Shown here piece by piece: positions 48,005 through 59,299 of a stretch of DNA of 64,000 nt. The DNA is taken from the NCBI GenBank assembly GCA_038025085.1, contig CM076141.1:11720001-11784000 (forward strand), written 5' to 3'. The notes beneath the pieces are model-generated. The model saw only the letters and a program-made list of their open reading frames with translations. It did not search any database and was not told where the DNA came from. How positions within the stretch are numbered: the stretch's first letter is position 1; each line of letters starts with the position of its first letter. The DNA is from Tetragonia tetragonoides. Taxonomy: Eukaryota; Streptophyta; Magnoliopsida; Caryophyllales; Aizoaceae. A program made the position numbers and the translations under genes.

Positions 48005-49727
48005 TTAATCAAGCTTCTTTCTTTGATGGGCTGCCAGCATTTCTAAGGACACGTCCGCATCATCCTCCTCAAGCTCCGTGGGTTTCGATGCATCATTGAT
48101 AGGTTCAATGATACTTGTGCTCGATGGGGTCTCAAGCCCACAATTATTCTCCTGGGAGGGTTGTCTTTCAACCGGTTGATTCTCAGTAAAATATGCATTT
48201 TGAAATCCCATGTTATTTCCAATTTCCTCAATATTACCCCCAAAATTTTCACTGACACGCCGTCCTTCAGTATTCTCCCTTTCATGGGATTGTGACTGAT
48301 TTCCTAATCATTAAAGGGTTGTCTGGGAACTGAATCTCTGGCACTATTGTTGAGCTATCGCTTGCATTGGAACTACCCATTCCACTCAACTCCCGAGGGC
48401 TGACAACATCATCTTCACCAAGTGATCCATCTTTCACTAGTAAGATATTTTCCTCATGTTCTCCTGTATTTTTGCTTGAGTTATCATTTTGGAACGAATT
48501 CAGGCTTGAATCACTACACTCCTGATACTGATTCCACTCTTCCCAATCTTCATTACTCAAGGACTTGTAATACTCCTCCATGTCTACCAATTTATGAACC
48601 TTATTATTTACCCGGAACAGTAAATTATCATTAATCTGGAATAAACAGTCTGTGATAATCATGACTTTGAACTTCTCAAAAGAACTCAGCTCTCCTGCGT
48701 CCTGATCACAGGCTACTACTTTCCCCCATGCACTACCTATCTCATTAAAATTTTCAATGGACCAAGCATTTAAAGGAAGACCATATATAGAAATCTAGGT
48801 CACCCTCCATTTTGCAGTTTCAAACTCCTCCCATGGTTTGAACATAATAAAACATTTTCTGATCCACTCGCCCTTTTCATTCTGCATCTGTTTCAATTTT
48901 TCCTCTGATTGAAACGTAAGGAGGTGCACTAATCCTCCCATTGGTCTGACTTTGATACATGTTAACCCCTCTTTGATCACTGCTTCTTGGATGGTGTTCG
49001 AAGGAGCTTCGTTCTTGGCTATAGCCACTAGACTTCGTTTGAGCCAGTCTAAATTCTCCACACACTCTGTTCCGTCCATGATTCCCATACATTCCTCCCC
49101 ATCAATTTTAGCTGTAGGTAGATCCTCTCTTACTTGCTATACAAACTCCCCCATGGCACCAGTACGAATCATAAACTCTACGTCTTTAGCTTTTGATTTA
49201 CGCAAAAGCTCAATTGTCGTTACGCCATCTTTCATTTCAACTTCGCGCCTTTCAAAAGGAATCAACCCCTCGTTCTGACCCACTGTTACTACTGGCACCT
49301 TTGGCTGAGCGGTCCCAGTAGGATTAGAGGTTTCTGGGTCTCCAGTTTTCTCAGCTGCTTTTTCTCCATCCTTTTGTTTTTCCCCATCTCCTGTGTCCTG
49401 CGGGTTCCTTAAGGCAGGAAGAGTCTGCTTCGGGTTCCTAGTCAGAATCTCAATCGCCTTTTCACGCCTAGCAAATTTAGCAAGCTGGACAAATATGTTT
49501 CTACCTTCAAATCGCCTGCCATTCTCCATTGTCACCGCTCTCTTGGCTTCACCAAGACTTTTGAACTTCACGAACGCAAAACGAACTTGTTTCCCCCTTC
49601 TCAGCTTTCCAGGAACAAAGGCATCAACAACTTGACCATGGCTCCAGAAAAGATCCCTTATTGCTCTATTGTTAACGTTCAATGGGAGGTTGTCAACAAA
49701 TACAATCGCCACCCCCTCACTCTGCAT
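48005..49727 (-). pseudogene. LINE ORF1 with N-terminal RRM
   Basis: Starts MQSEGVAIVFVDNLPLN. The RNP2-like IVFVDNLP and RNP1-like QVRFAFVKF motifs define an RNA recognition motif at about residues 8-85, followed by a basic, proline-containing linker. Further on, WRVT-stop-ISIYGLPLNAW matches the DUF4283-like segment common in plant LINE ORF1. The product would bind the element's RNA. One frame is kept from 49727 to 48282 with only two stops, both TAG (49137 and 48795); the second sits where tryptophan is expected. The last part, to 48005, is in another frame. Confidence 0.78.
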
Positions 49728-49800
49728 ATGGTTGTAGGCGTTTGGATCTTGTCTCGGGTTTTCACGATGTATTTTCTCGTTAAAGCCCCTTTCTCCTTTT

Positions 49801-50770
49801 GTAAGAGTACTGTTTGTTTATTGTTTCGTTATTCGTATGGCAGTACTACAGATCTTCTTCTTCAAGAGGCTTTCTACGATGTTAGATTTGTACATTCAAT
49901 AAAGCTATGGCTACATGGACCTCCGCGAAAAGGCTGTAATATGGAAAACATCGATTGAAAGGCCGAGACCGTTCGGAATCATCGAATCTACCATGCTAAG
50001 TAGCTTTATTATTTGAATGTTATCTAATGTTTTAAAATTGCACCTTGTTGATTTGGATTTCGTTTGTAGATGTCGTATGCCTTTTTATTATGAATGAATT
50101 TGTTTTTCCCCTCAAAAAAAATAATAATTAGTTTTGCATAGTTAAATTATTCATAAACTTGAAAATAAAATAGTACTTTTATCCTCTTTCTATATAGATA
50201 AATAATTTATAAACTACCTTATCAAAAAAAAAATTATAAATTTGGATTTCCTAAAAATTTTCTAGTGATAACCATTATTATTCCCTTTTACTATATTCAA
50301 CTTCAATTTTATTTAGAGTACTTTCCTCTTAAAGGGGAATAGACGAATAGTGTATGCCAAAAATATTTCACAATTTGAGGAGTTCATAATACATTAATAC
50401 TTACTCGTAATCAATATCAATATGTAATTGCTCTTATGAAACATTTAGGATGGAACTGTTATATCTAGGGCATATTAAACAAGTAGATTAGTATAAAATA
50501 AATTAGATTATTGAAAACCTAATTGAAGAACCAATGTTAATTCGAGCCCAACAAATGTCGTTGTCTCCTTAAGACGTATTTACTCCCTCTCGGTGCCTAA
50601 GGTGTTGAGTAAATGCCTCCTAGGATAGAACTGATTCGTCTCTAATGGAAGTGGCACTTCAATCTATTAAAGCTCCATCAAATACAACCAATGTCAATAC
50701 TCAGAGATTTTGTAAAATAAGGAGATAATTTTGTTGTGTAAAACAAAGTTCTTTTTCAACAGGGCCTTTA
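49801..50770. other. Spacer between LINE and Tourist-like MITE
   Basis: No gene. Its first part may still be the 5' UTR of the minus-strand LINE. At about 50085-50120, tattatgaatgaatttg followed by an A-run resembles the 3' tail of a plus-strand LINE, but no coding sequence precedes it. The rest is AT-rich. Confidence 0.4.
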
Positions 50771-51142
50771 GAGCTAATTTGGTAGAGAGGAAATGAGAGG
50801 AAAAGAAAGGAAGGGAAAGGAAATATAGTACATTTCCCATATTTGGTTTTCAAAATAAAAAGGAAGGGAAGGGAATTGATGGGAAAGTTTTCCTATGAAA
50901 CCCTCTCTTTCCTTTCCTCCCAAATCGGTGGAATTTGGACGGAAAGAGAGTTTAAAACTGTCATTCATTTCCTTTCCTTCCAATTCACATTAACCAAAAC
51001 AATGGAAAATGTTATTTTCCTTTCAATTCCTTCTTATACAACCAAACGTAGGAAACATAACTATTTTCCTTTCCTTTCCTTTCTCTTCCCTTCCCTTCCT
51101 TTCTTTTCCTTTCCAGTCTTATTCATGCAACCAAACAAGCTG
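50771..51142. mobile_element. Tourist-like MITE rich in polypurine/polypyrimidine
   Basis: The left end gagctaatttggt and the complement of the right end (cagcttgtttggt) agree at 10 of 13 bases. TTA lies on each side (50768-50770 and 51143-51145). The left half is rich in gaaagg and the right half in cctttc, so the element can fold into a long imperfect hairpin. Non-coding. The superfamily call rests on the TTA duplication and the tttggt-type ends. Confidence 0.7.
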
Positions 51143-51299
51143 TTAGGTTATTTATACTGCTAGGAAAGACAGTTATCCCAAATCTCTCAATAACTGACTT
51201 AGTCAGTTATTTTAATTTTAACAAATACATAAAAATAAATAAAGATAATATCATTTTATTTATTTATTAATTTTTTAATTCATACAGATAGGGACATAT

Positions 51300-53901
51300 G
51301 ATAACTGTGAGCATGGCCGGGTATCCCAAATCCCCTGACCTTCGCCTGATTAGCTTATGTAATGTGAGCTACAAGATAGCATCAAAAGTGATGGCGAACC
51401 GTTTGAAAAAGATGCTCCCTGACATTATTAACGATAGTCAAAGTGCCTTTGTCTCGGGGAGATTAATCACAGATAATATCTTGGTAGCTTTTGAGGTTTT
51501 TCACCATATGAATCATCAAAAGGTTACCAAGAGAGGCTCCATGGCCATGAAACTTGATATCAGCAAGGCCTATGATTGAGTTGAGTGGGCGTATTTAAAA
51601 GGTATTATGCTAAAAATGGGGTTCCCAATGAGGTGGGTAGAGCTTGTAATGAAATGTCTTTCCACAGTAACATATTATTTTTTGGTTAATGGAGAACCAG
51701 TAGGTCACCTTGTTCCAGGTCGGGGATTACGGCAAGGCGACCCTATTTCGCCTTATCTCTTCCTACTATGTGCGGAGGGGTTGACAGCTATGATCAAGCA
51801 AGCAAATGCAAGAGGAAAGATACATGGAGTGAAGGTGTGTAGAGGGGCTCCGAAAATCACTCACTTATTGTTCGCAGATGACAGTGTCTTATTTGCTAGG
51901 GCTAATGATCGAGAAGCGCAAGTAATTGTTGATATCTTGAGGAAGTACGAAGGTCAGTCGGGGCAACTTGTAAATTTTGACAAGTCAGAGCTATCTTTTA
52001 GCAAAGGGCTGCAAGCGGACAAGAGAGAGGCGGTGAAGAGCATTCTACAATTTCAAGAAGTGGACTGGCACGAGAAGTATTTGGGTCTTCCAACGCTCAT
52101 TGGGAGATCAAAGAAATTCAGTTTTGCATCAATAAAAGACAGAGTTTGGAAAAAGCTACAAGGATGGAAGGAGAAGCTGTTGTCGAAAGCGGGGAAGGAA
52201 GTACTTATAAAGGCGGTGGCTCAAGCGATCCCAACTTATGCAATGAGTTGTTTTCGATTGCCTAGTACTTTCTGTAATGAAATCCATAGTATTATAAGTA
52301 ATTTCTGGTGGGGTAGCTCTAACAAATCGAGAGGCATTCACTGGAAGAATTGGGAATGGCTATGTAGACCCAAGGAGGAGGGCGGTATGGGCTTCCGAGA
52401 TTTAAATTCTTTTAATGAAGCTTTGCTAGCCAAGCAGTTCTGGAGAATGCATCTAATGCCGGGGTCACTAGTTTGTTGAGTATTCAAAGCCCGATATTTC
52501 CCACGCAATTCAATATGGGAAGCGGGGGAAGGGTTTCAGCCGAGCTTTACATGGCGCAGTATCTTGGGAGTTAGACACCTAGTTGAAAGAGGCAGTGGTT
52601 GGAGAATTGGTACAGGGGATAACGTGAACATCTGGAGGGACAAATGGGTGATGGGAGCGTCACAGGACAGAGTCTTCACACCATCTCGACTACTTGGAGA
52701 TGATGCAAAATTCTCGTGTCTCTTTGATCCTCTAGCAATGAAGTGGAAGGAGCTCACTATTAAGGAGGTTTTTTTCCCCATAGATGCTGAACGAATTCTT
52801 AGTATTCCTTTGAGCATTCGTCGGCCTACAGACGAAAGAGTATGGCAACTGAGCAGTGATGGGATTTTGAGGGTCCGTGATGTGTATGCCCTTGCGAGAG
52901 ATGACGGGTAGCGAGCATCCTCGTCAACTGGAAATGATGTCTTGTGGGCTCGGGTGTGGGCTCTTCACATACCCCCAAAGGTACGTCAGTTCATTTGGCG
53001 TTGTTGCTGGGACATAGTACCAACAAGAGTCAATTTGTGTAAGAAGAAGGTGCCCATAGATAGCTGCTGTGAGCGATGTGCTCAGAACGAAAGCCTGGAA
53101 CATGTGATGTGGGGATGTAATTGGGCTCGTGAGGTGTGGAAGGCGATGGGGTTGCAAGTAGATGGTGACCAAATGGGTAGTTTCAGAAACTGGCTTGGTT
53201 CGTGGATTGACAAATAGAACGTTGAGACGGTCGAGAAAGCAGCTATGATTGCTTGGCAGATTTGGAATGCACGCAATAAAATGATTTTTCAGAAGGAATA
53301 TGTAAACCCAGGGATAGCTGGGGACAGGGCGTTAGCCTTTCTAGAGGAGTACAAGAAAGCATGGACAACACCAAGGGCGACGAAAGCTAGTAGACAAGGG
53401 GTCAAGTGGGCCTGTCCAGAGCAAGGAAAGTGGAAGGTGAACTTTGATGCTGCAGTCAACCACGAAGGAGGGCGAGTGGGTATTGGGGTAGTCATAAGGG
53501 ATGCATTGAGAGAGGTGCGTTGTGCCTTGTCAAAGACGCTCCTGAGCTCGTGGGATGCTGAGATGGCGGAAGCTATGGCAGCAAGAGAAGCTGCGGTGTT
53601 GGCGTTAAGTGAAGGAATGCAAGATGTGATCTTTGAAGGGGATGCTCAAGTGATTATAGGTGCTGTCAGGCGAGAAATTGTGCGGCAGAGTGCTGTGCAA
53701 ATTTTAGTGGAAGATGTTCAGTTCTTAGCTAGTAGTTTTGTGTCTGTTGCTTTTGAATTTCGTGTGCGTGAATGTAATGAAGTAGCCCATCGACTAGCGA
53801 AATGGGCAGCAGCAAGCTTTTGTGATGAGGTGTGGAGGGATAGAGGTCCTTCTTGGATCTCTGATCTCATTGTAGCTGATTTGGCAACTACCATAGATTA
53901 A
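51300..53901 (+). pseudogene. LINE ORF2 remnant: RT, zinc-binding region, RNase H
   Basis: A single reading frame runs the whole length with four in-frame stops and no frameshift: TGA 51577, TGA 52477, TAG 52909 and TAG 53215. Domains: reverse transcriptase (LISLCNVSYKIASKVMANRLK, SAFVSGRLITDN, LDISKAYD, GLRQGDPISPYLF, catalytic FADDSVLF), the C-terminal RT part (KYLGLPTLIGRSK, GGMGFRDLNSFNEALLAKQ), a zinc-binding region (CCERCAQNESLEHVMWGC), and RNase H (WKVNFDAAV, FEGDAQ, EVAHRLAKWA). Each stop lies one C-to-T change from a plausible sense codon (CGA or CAG); the first two replace the arginine expected in YD-R-VEW and LVC-R-VFKARYF. It differs in sequence from the other two LINEs in the window. 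Confidence 0.9.
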
Positions 53902-53949
53902 TGAAGCCCACCCTTCCTTTCAAAAAAAAAAAAAAAAAAAAAACCAAAG
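51300..53949 (+). mobile_element. 5'-truncated LINE with 10-bp target duplications
   Basis: The insertion is bordered by agggacatat on the left (51290-51299) and after the poly-A on the right (53950-53959). It ends with aagcccacccttcctttc and about 20 A residues, a typical plant LINE tail. The 5' end starts abruptly inside the reverse transcriptase, so ORF1, the endonuclease and part of the RT were never copied. That is the normal result of incomplete target-primed reverse transcription. Confidence 0.93.
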
Positions 53950-54887
53950 AGGGACATATTTCCAACAGGAACATGGGATACTATCAAAGGTAGTTGTACA
54001 GTTGTCCGGGATTTTGCTAATATTTGTATACATTCATACCCTCTTTACTTGAAGGAGATTCGTGAATCCAGTATCTCAGATGAGCTTCAGACTCTTAGGT
54101 TGTTATTGTTTAGTGATTACATTTTGGCCTCTTCTTTTTATAACGAAGAACGTACACGCCTTTTTAGCAATCATAAATTCTTGCACTTTGAATTTTGGTA
54201 TTGTGTGGATTGTGGTAAAGTTATGTAGTTTAATGTAAGAATGAGAGAGATAGAGAGAAAAAAAACAGTAGAGTGCTATTAACAGTAGAGGATCCAAATT
54301 GCTATAGGTCTGACCAAACCTGGCTTGCTGGCTAATAGAAAACATATGATTTGACTTAAGAAATACAATAATAAAGGAGCCAACAACAATCGACTATGTA
54401 ATAAGGAGAAAAAGATCACATTTATAAACAAAAACAAAAAAAAAAACAAAAAAAAAAAGAAATTCAAACCCATGCCAGAGAACAAATCGCACATGCCCAT
54501 GAACCAGCTTTTTGTTCAATACTTGTGTTTGCCTTAATTACTCCATGGTACGAATGAATGTGAATCAAACTGAATTTATTAGAGCCTTTGCAGCATCTAA
54601 ATTGCCCTAATCCACAAAAACAAAAAAAACAAAAAAAAGGCTCAAACGTATGCCATTTTTAATAGAGCAGAGAAAAGTATCAGATAACCAAGAGGACGAC
54701 TTCAGGCGTCTAGAATAGTTGATAGTTTAGGCGGGAAAAAAAGTTACCACAGAACGCCACATATACAATATTGGCCTGAATTAGTAATAGTTAATAATAG
54801 ATAGAACTCAGTCCACACAATCCATTCTTGGTTGCTTAATGAGAGATTTCAAGGGTATAAAGTGGCTTAAGTAGTGTTGTAAATGTT

Positions 54888-54891
<4 letters not shown>

Positions 54892-54963
<72 letters not shown>
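54892..54963. repeat. (AT)n microsatellite, about 36 units
   Basis: An uninterrupted alternation of A and T for about 72 bases. Long perfect AT arrays are usually highly length-variable. Confidence 0.97.
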
Positions 54964-54966
<3 letters not shown>

Positions 54967-55114
54967 CAGGGACATTTTTGTAAAATCGCGCGTCATAAAC
55001 CCTGGGTATATATTTTGATTTTCCCCATTTGCCTCAATACACACACTCTCTCCTAACCGTTTCTCTCTCCTCCTCTCCCGGTGACCACTCTCTCTCCTCA
55101 CTCCTCTCCGACAG

Positions 55115-55115
<1 letters not shown>

Positions 55116-55188
<73 letters not shown>
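55116..55188. repeat. (CT)n microsatellite, about 36 units
   Basis: A perfect CT run of about 73 bases, embedded in wider pyrimidine-rich sequence (55040-55290). The setting resembles a 5' leader, but I find no following gene. Confidence 0.97.
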
Positions 55189-55190
<2 letters not shown>

Positions 55191-55740
55191 ATCCTCAACT
55201 CCTCTCCGTCAGTTTCCCTCTCCTCTCATCAACGGTTTCTCGGATTCTCTCTCTCCCTTCTTACTTTTTTCTCTCTCCTCTGTTTGTCGCCGGCGAGAAG
55301 CGCAGTTTGCTAGTGGTTTGGGTGTCCGTGTGGAGAGAGAGAGAGTGTGTGGTTCGGTGGTGGTGGTGGGAGGCGGCGACAGTGGCGGTGGTGGCGGAGG
55401 TGGCGACAGTGGTGGTGGGAGGCGGCAACAGTGGCGGTGGTGGTGGGAGGTGGCGACAGTGGTGGTGGTGGTGGGTGGAGAGAGAATTTACATTTTTATT
55501 TTAATGAATTTGCAATTTTATTTTAATAAATTTGTAACTATATTTTAATGAATCTGTAATTATATTTTTATGAATCTGTACATTTTAAATAATGAATTTG
55601 AAGGTTAGTGTAATGAATTTGAAAAACATTAAAAAAAATAAATAAAATAATAAAATAAAATGATGAAGTTATGGTTATAATGTAATGAATTAGTAAGATT
55701 ATGTTAATGAAGTTGTGCTTCAACATTAATGAATTTAAGG

Positions 55741-55751
55741 ATTGATCAAGG

Positions 55752-55794
<43 letters not shown>

Positions 55795-57664
55795 TAAGAT
55801 CGCAGGTAACACGACAAGTGTCACATTGCCTGCCACGTCAACTATTGAGTTGTCCGCCAAGCTGTCATCCACGTTAGCAATATAATTGATTACATTTATC
55901 ATTTAGTGTAGACAAAAAAAAATGAAAAGAAGAAGATGAAACGAAAAGTTAGAAGGAAGAAGCTTAAATGCCTAAGGTAATTAAATGCACAAGCTCACAA
56001 ATTTCAGTTTGTTTCATGTGCAATAACAAGAGGGAACGTTCAATCTTCCAAGAGGTACAAGAATAGAGCAGTATAATGGTAAGGAATTCATGTTTTGTGA
56101 ATTAAATTGCCAGTCACTCATCTCTTGGACCTTCAATCAAATTCTATTTAGTGTGAATCAGGTAAAGGCGTAAAGCTACAAGTCTACAATTAGGCATGAT
56201 TTCCTCAAATTTTTGTTACTCACTTGATGTATCATCACTTTATTTGTTATTTTCTCATCTCCCTTCCATAGCTATTGTTTGTGTACACTTTGTTTGGTTT
56301 TGTTCGTCTCAATCCATTATGTACACTAATATTATGTTGTATAGAGTGGGCAACACTTTTTTTTCAATTCTAATTGTGTAAAGTATGTTGTTTTGAATTA
56401 TTTTTTTGAACTTTTCAATAATAAAGAGTTACTATAACCAATTGTATCTATAGTTTAACTAGATGATGATATAAAAAATATAAAAAAAATACTTGCTTGG
56501 ATTCTCTTTCCTGCTCCCACTGTTTCCCCAAATAAAAGTTTTTGCAGCATCCAAAAAAAAGGTACAGGGTTTTCTATTCCATAGTTGGTATTCTGATCTA
56601 GTAATTTCTTGGATTCTCTAATGGTTCAATTTCTTATCTTGGTTTTCACGTTTAGAAAAGTTAGCTCAGGATTACTGATCAGGTGATGATGAGTTGAAAA
56701 TCATCATAAGAAGCTCAACTGGCCAGAAGAAGAGGAAGTAAAACCACGAAATTGGAAATATGGAGAGGCGACAAAGAAGCTGTAATACTATCGTAAGCTT
56801 TATAGGTACATCTTATTCCAGTTCAATTTCGAAATTTATTATGAAGATTAAAGCTATCAAACTTCTCTTTGTTGAGTTATTAAAAATAGATACTTCTTCT
56901 ATTGACAAGGATATCTATTTAACTTAAGTTGAAACTAATTTAGGAGGCACACATATGATTTATTTTTCTATATTTTTTTAGGGGAGGCACACATTAAATT
57001 TTTGTTCCAAGTGTGAATATGATTATTAAGGGCTTACTCAGTTTTGGAGGCTAAAATGTGAAGCAAAAGCATTGGAATATTTTTATCTGATGGTTTGATA
57101 ATTATATTTGAGAAATTCTAATAATAATTGTGATCTAATGGTTTTGTGGTCTATGGTAGTTTGATAATATTTTTATCTGATGGTCTGATAGTTTGTAAAC
57201 ATTATATTAGTTGGTATAAGCATCACTTACGTGAAATTGACTATTTTTTGTGGGGATAAAAACATCGCTAATATGACAAGGTTTAAATATAAAATTAATT
57301 TTTATATTTGAGGGTATAATAAAGGTTAGACGTGTAACTAAAATTTTTCAAGGTTATGCACAAATAAAGTAATAAAGGTGACATTTTGAGTGACATGTAC
57401 AGTGACAATTTGTTAATTTATATATTTGAGGTACAATCACAGGTTAGGTGAGCAAGGCTAGATATTATTTTATTTTATTTTGATATGGGAATTATATAAG
57501 TATTTTTGGAGGATAAGCATGAGTAATATGACACGTATAATATTTTGATCAATCACCATTTTTACTATTCTTTATATACATTTGTATAAAAAAAAAAATT
57601 TGAACATATTAAAAATATATACAATGATAAAATGATAATCTGTGTGTAACACGAGTTACCCCCT
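55741..57664 (+). mobile_element. Possible degraded Helitron
   Basis: The right end reads gtgtgtaacacgagttaccccCTAG followed by T. This fits the Helitron 3' rule (short hairpin such as gtaac-acga-gttac a few bases before CTRR, with T after it). The left side starts near atTCAAGG with an (AT)n tract at 55753-55792, then caggtaacacg and gccacgtcaac-type sequence, as seen near some Helitron 5' ends. Nothing coding (Rep/helicase) is present. The 5' border is uncertain and Helitrons leave no target duplication, so this is a tentative call. Confidence 0.3.
55753..55792. repeat. (AT)n microsatellite, about 20 units
   Basis: A perfect alternating AT run of about 40 bases immediately before aggtaagatcgcaggtaac. 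Confidence 0.95.
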
Positions 57665-59250
57665 AGTAAGTTGTAATACTGAATAGGAGTGTACGGATGA
57701 AGCGGAGTTGGCAATGACAAAGGGATTAATTAGTTCTTTTAAGAATGACAAAGTCTACATTTATAAGTAAGCTTTTTTTCCTCCCTCTTCATTCAATTCA
57801 AGTTTTTAGCTTTCGTGTATAATTTATAAACCTTTAAATATTGGCTCCATAGTTCTACATATACGTATATAATGAATTTGTATGTAATTTCATTTATTTT
57901 CAGTTTAATAATTGAAGATAAGGAACTATATATTTGCACAAGGGGTGAGCAATGATGCGCGCATTGCTTCTTTCATATGCGGTTTACTTTTGTTTTGTTT
58001 TGTTAACATCTATTGGTAATTTGGCTTCCTTTTTTATTTTTTATTTTTTGGTGTGTTCCTTTTTTCTTTATAAAGATCATGTAGTTTCAACTTAACTAAT
58101 GGATGCGAGGATTTGTGTTTTAGGTATGCACCTAAATTTCTTTAGTTTTGTAATCCAACCTTTTACACTAACTTTCATTGAAAAGATATTTTAATTTATG
58201 ATTTATCTTATTTTGTAGGTAAGTTGCAACTAATTCATGATGAGATTTGGAGGAAGTATGAATCTTTACCAAACGTGTAACAGTGTTTATTATTTATATT
58301 ATTTTATCGAGATTGTGATACATCTCAAATGACATTTTTAATAAGAGTAAATTTTGTCTGAGACCAGCTTATAAAAAATCGGGGTCACTATTTAGAAAAG
58401 TAGGGGGTCACTTATTATGAAAAGTGTACCTCAATTCACTCAAAAGTGATCCACGTCTCACCAAAAGTATAATAAAACCGTCTTATACAAATTTTTGTGT
58501 TTTAATAACGGTGGTTTACACTGAATAGTCGTTTTCTTTTTATTTTATTAATATATATTTTCCAAAGAGGCATAAAGTGGGTGAATTTTTAATGGGTAGT
58601 GCTTTGCTAAAGTTTTTAAATAAAAAGATCTATCATTATAATCAAATTCGTAACTTTAGTGTATCATTATAAGTTTAATAATCCTATCATAATATGTCAT
58701 CTATCACAAATTCACAAACTTGGTAATTATGATTTTATGATTTTAACATTCCCTATATTTAGTGTAGGTTTATCTATGGATTATAGCATTTGCAAGACAA
58801 TATCACACCACATCGAATGTCTTCTGTCATTTACCCAGTCCCCTCCTACACTCATATTTATGATTATGTATCTTATTGTGAACACACTCTAAGCGTCAAG
58901 CGAGCAACTTGATATATACAAGATTTCTTTATAAAATAAAAAAAAAAAAATATCCCAAGAATCTGATGATTATAGTTGTATCCTCATATTGCTAAAATCA
59001 CTTAGGCTTTGATCTCCTCAAGTTATTTAAAATTCAGTCTAATTCAGTTTTTTCCACTTTATTTTAGTCTAATTCAACAACTCATACATGCGAGACCTTA
59101 TGAGTTCTAAATTTTTTAATTCCAAAGTAGACTCATAATGGTATTAGTGCAGTTGGAAAAAGTTCAACTCATCATTTCATATGAGTCCAATATTGAAACT
59201 GTTTGGACGAGTTATAAGTGGTTAATAGTTCAGTTCAATATTGATATGCT
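57665..59250. other. AT-rich spacer before the third LINE
   Basis: No gene seen. The open frame at 58659-58892 has no recognisable motif. It contains a small MULE-type MITE candidate at 58345-58499, described separately. Confidence 0.5.
58345..58499. mobile_element. Small MITE, possibly Mutator-type, 155 bp
   Basis: The ends form an imperfect inverted repeat: gagtaaattttgtctgagac on the left matches about 14 of 20 bases of the right-end complement. The 9-bp ttttaataa lies on both sides (58336-58344 and 58500-58508). Nine-base duplications are characteristic of Mutator-like elements. The duplication is AT-rich, so chance is possible. Confidence 0.5.
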
Positions 59251-59299
59251 GGGGCCACTTTCTCTCTAGACTTTTTCTCCCTGAAAATGTCGTGAGGCC

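Larger units (their letters stand above)
42809..49800 (-). mobile_element. L1-type LINE with RRM ORF1 and C-terminal RNase H, decayed
   Basis: Read on the minus strand this is a nearly full-length non-LTR retrotransposon. ORF1 starts at 49727, ORF2 at 47066, and the 3' end closes with aattatc and a poly-A (a T-run on the plus strand from 42809). ORF1 opens with an RNA recognition motif rather than a zinc knuckle, as described for the BNR LINEs of beet. ORF2 has endonuclease, reverse transcriptase, a zinc-binding region and RNase H in that order. It is inactive: both ORFs carry stops and frameshifts, and a hAT MITE sits between them (47280-47885). The 5' border is approximate. Confidence 0.88.
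53960..55740. other. Microsatellite-rich spacer
   Basis: No gene is supported. Besides the arrays listed separately, 55351-55480 holds two units of about 49 bp of gtggtgggaggcggc-type sequence. 55500-55740 holds degenerate tandem copies of ttttaatgaatttgta-like units of about 23 bp. The open frames (Ser/Leu- and Trp/Val/Gly-rich) follow from these repeats. Confidence 0.6.

Noticed and set aside
55029..55548. Ser/Leu-rich and Trp/Val/Gly-rich open frames
   Set aside because: They follow from the CT array and GGT-type repeats; no conserved motif or exon structure.
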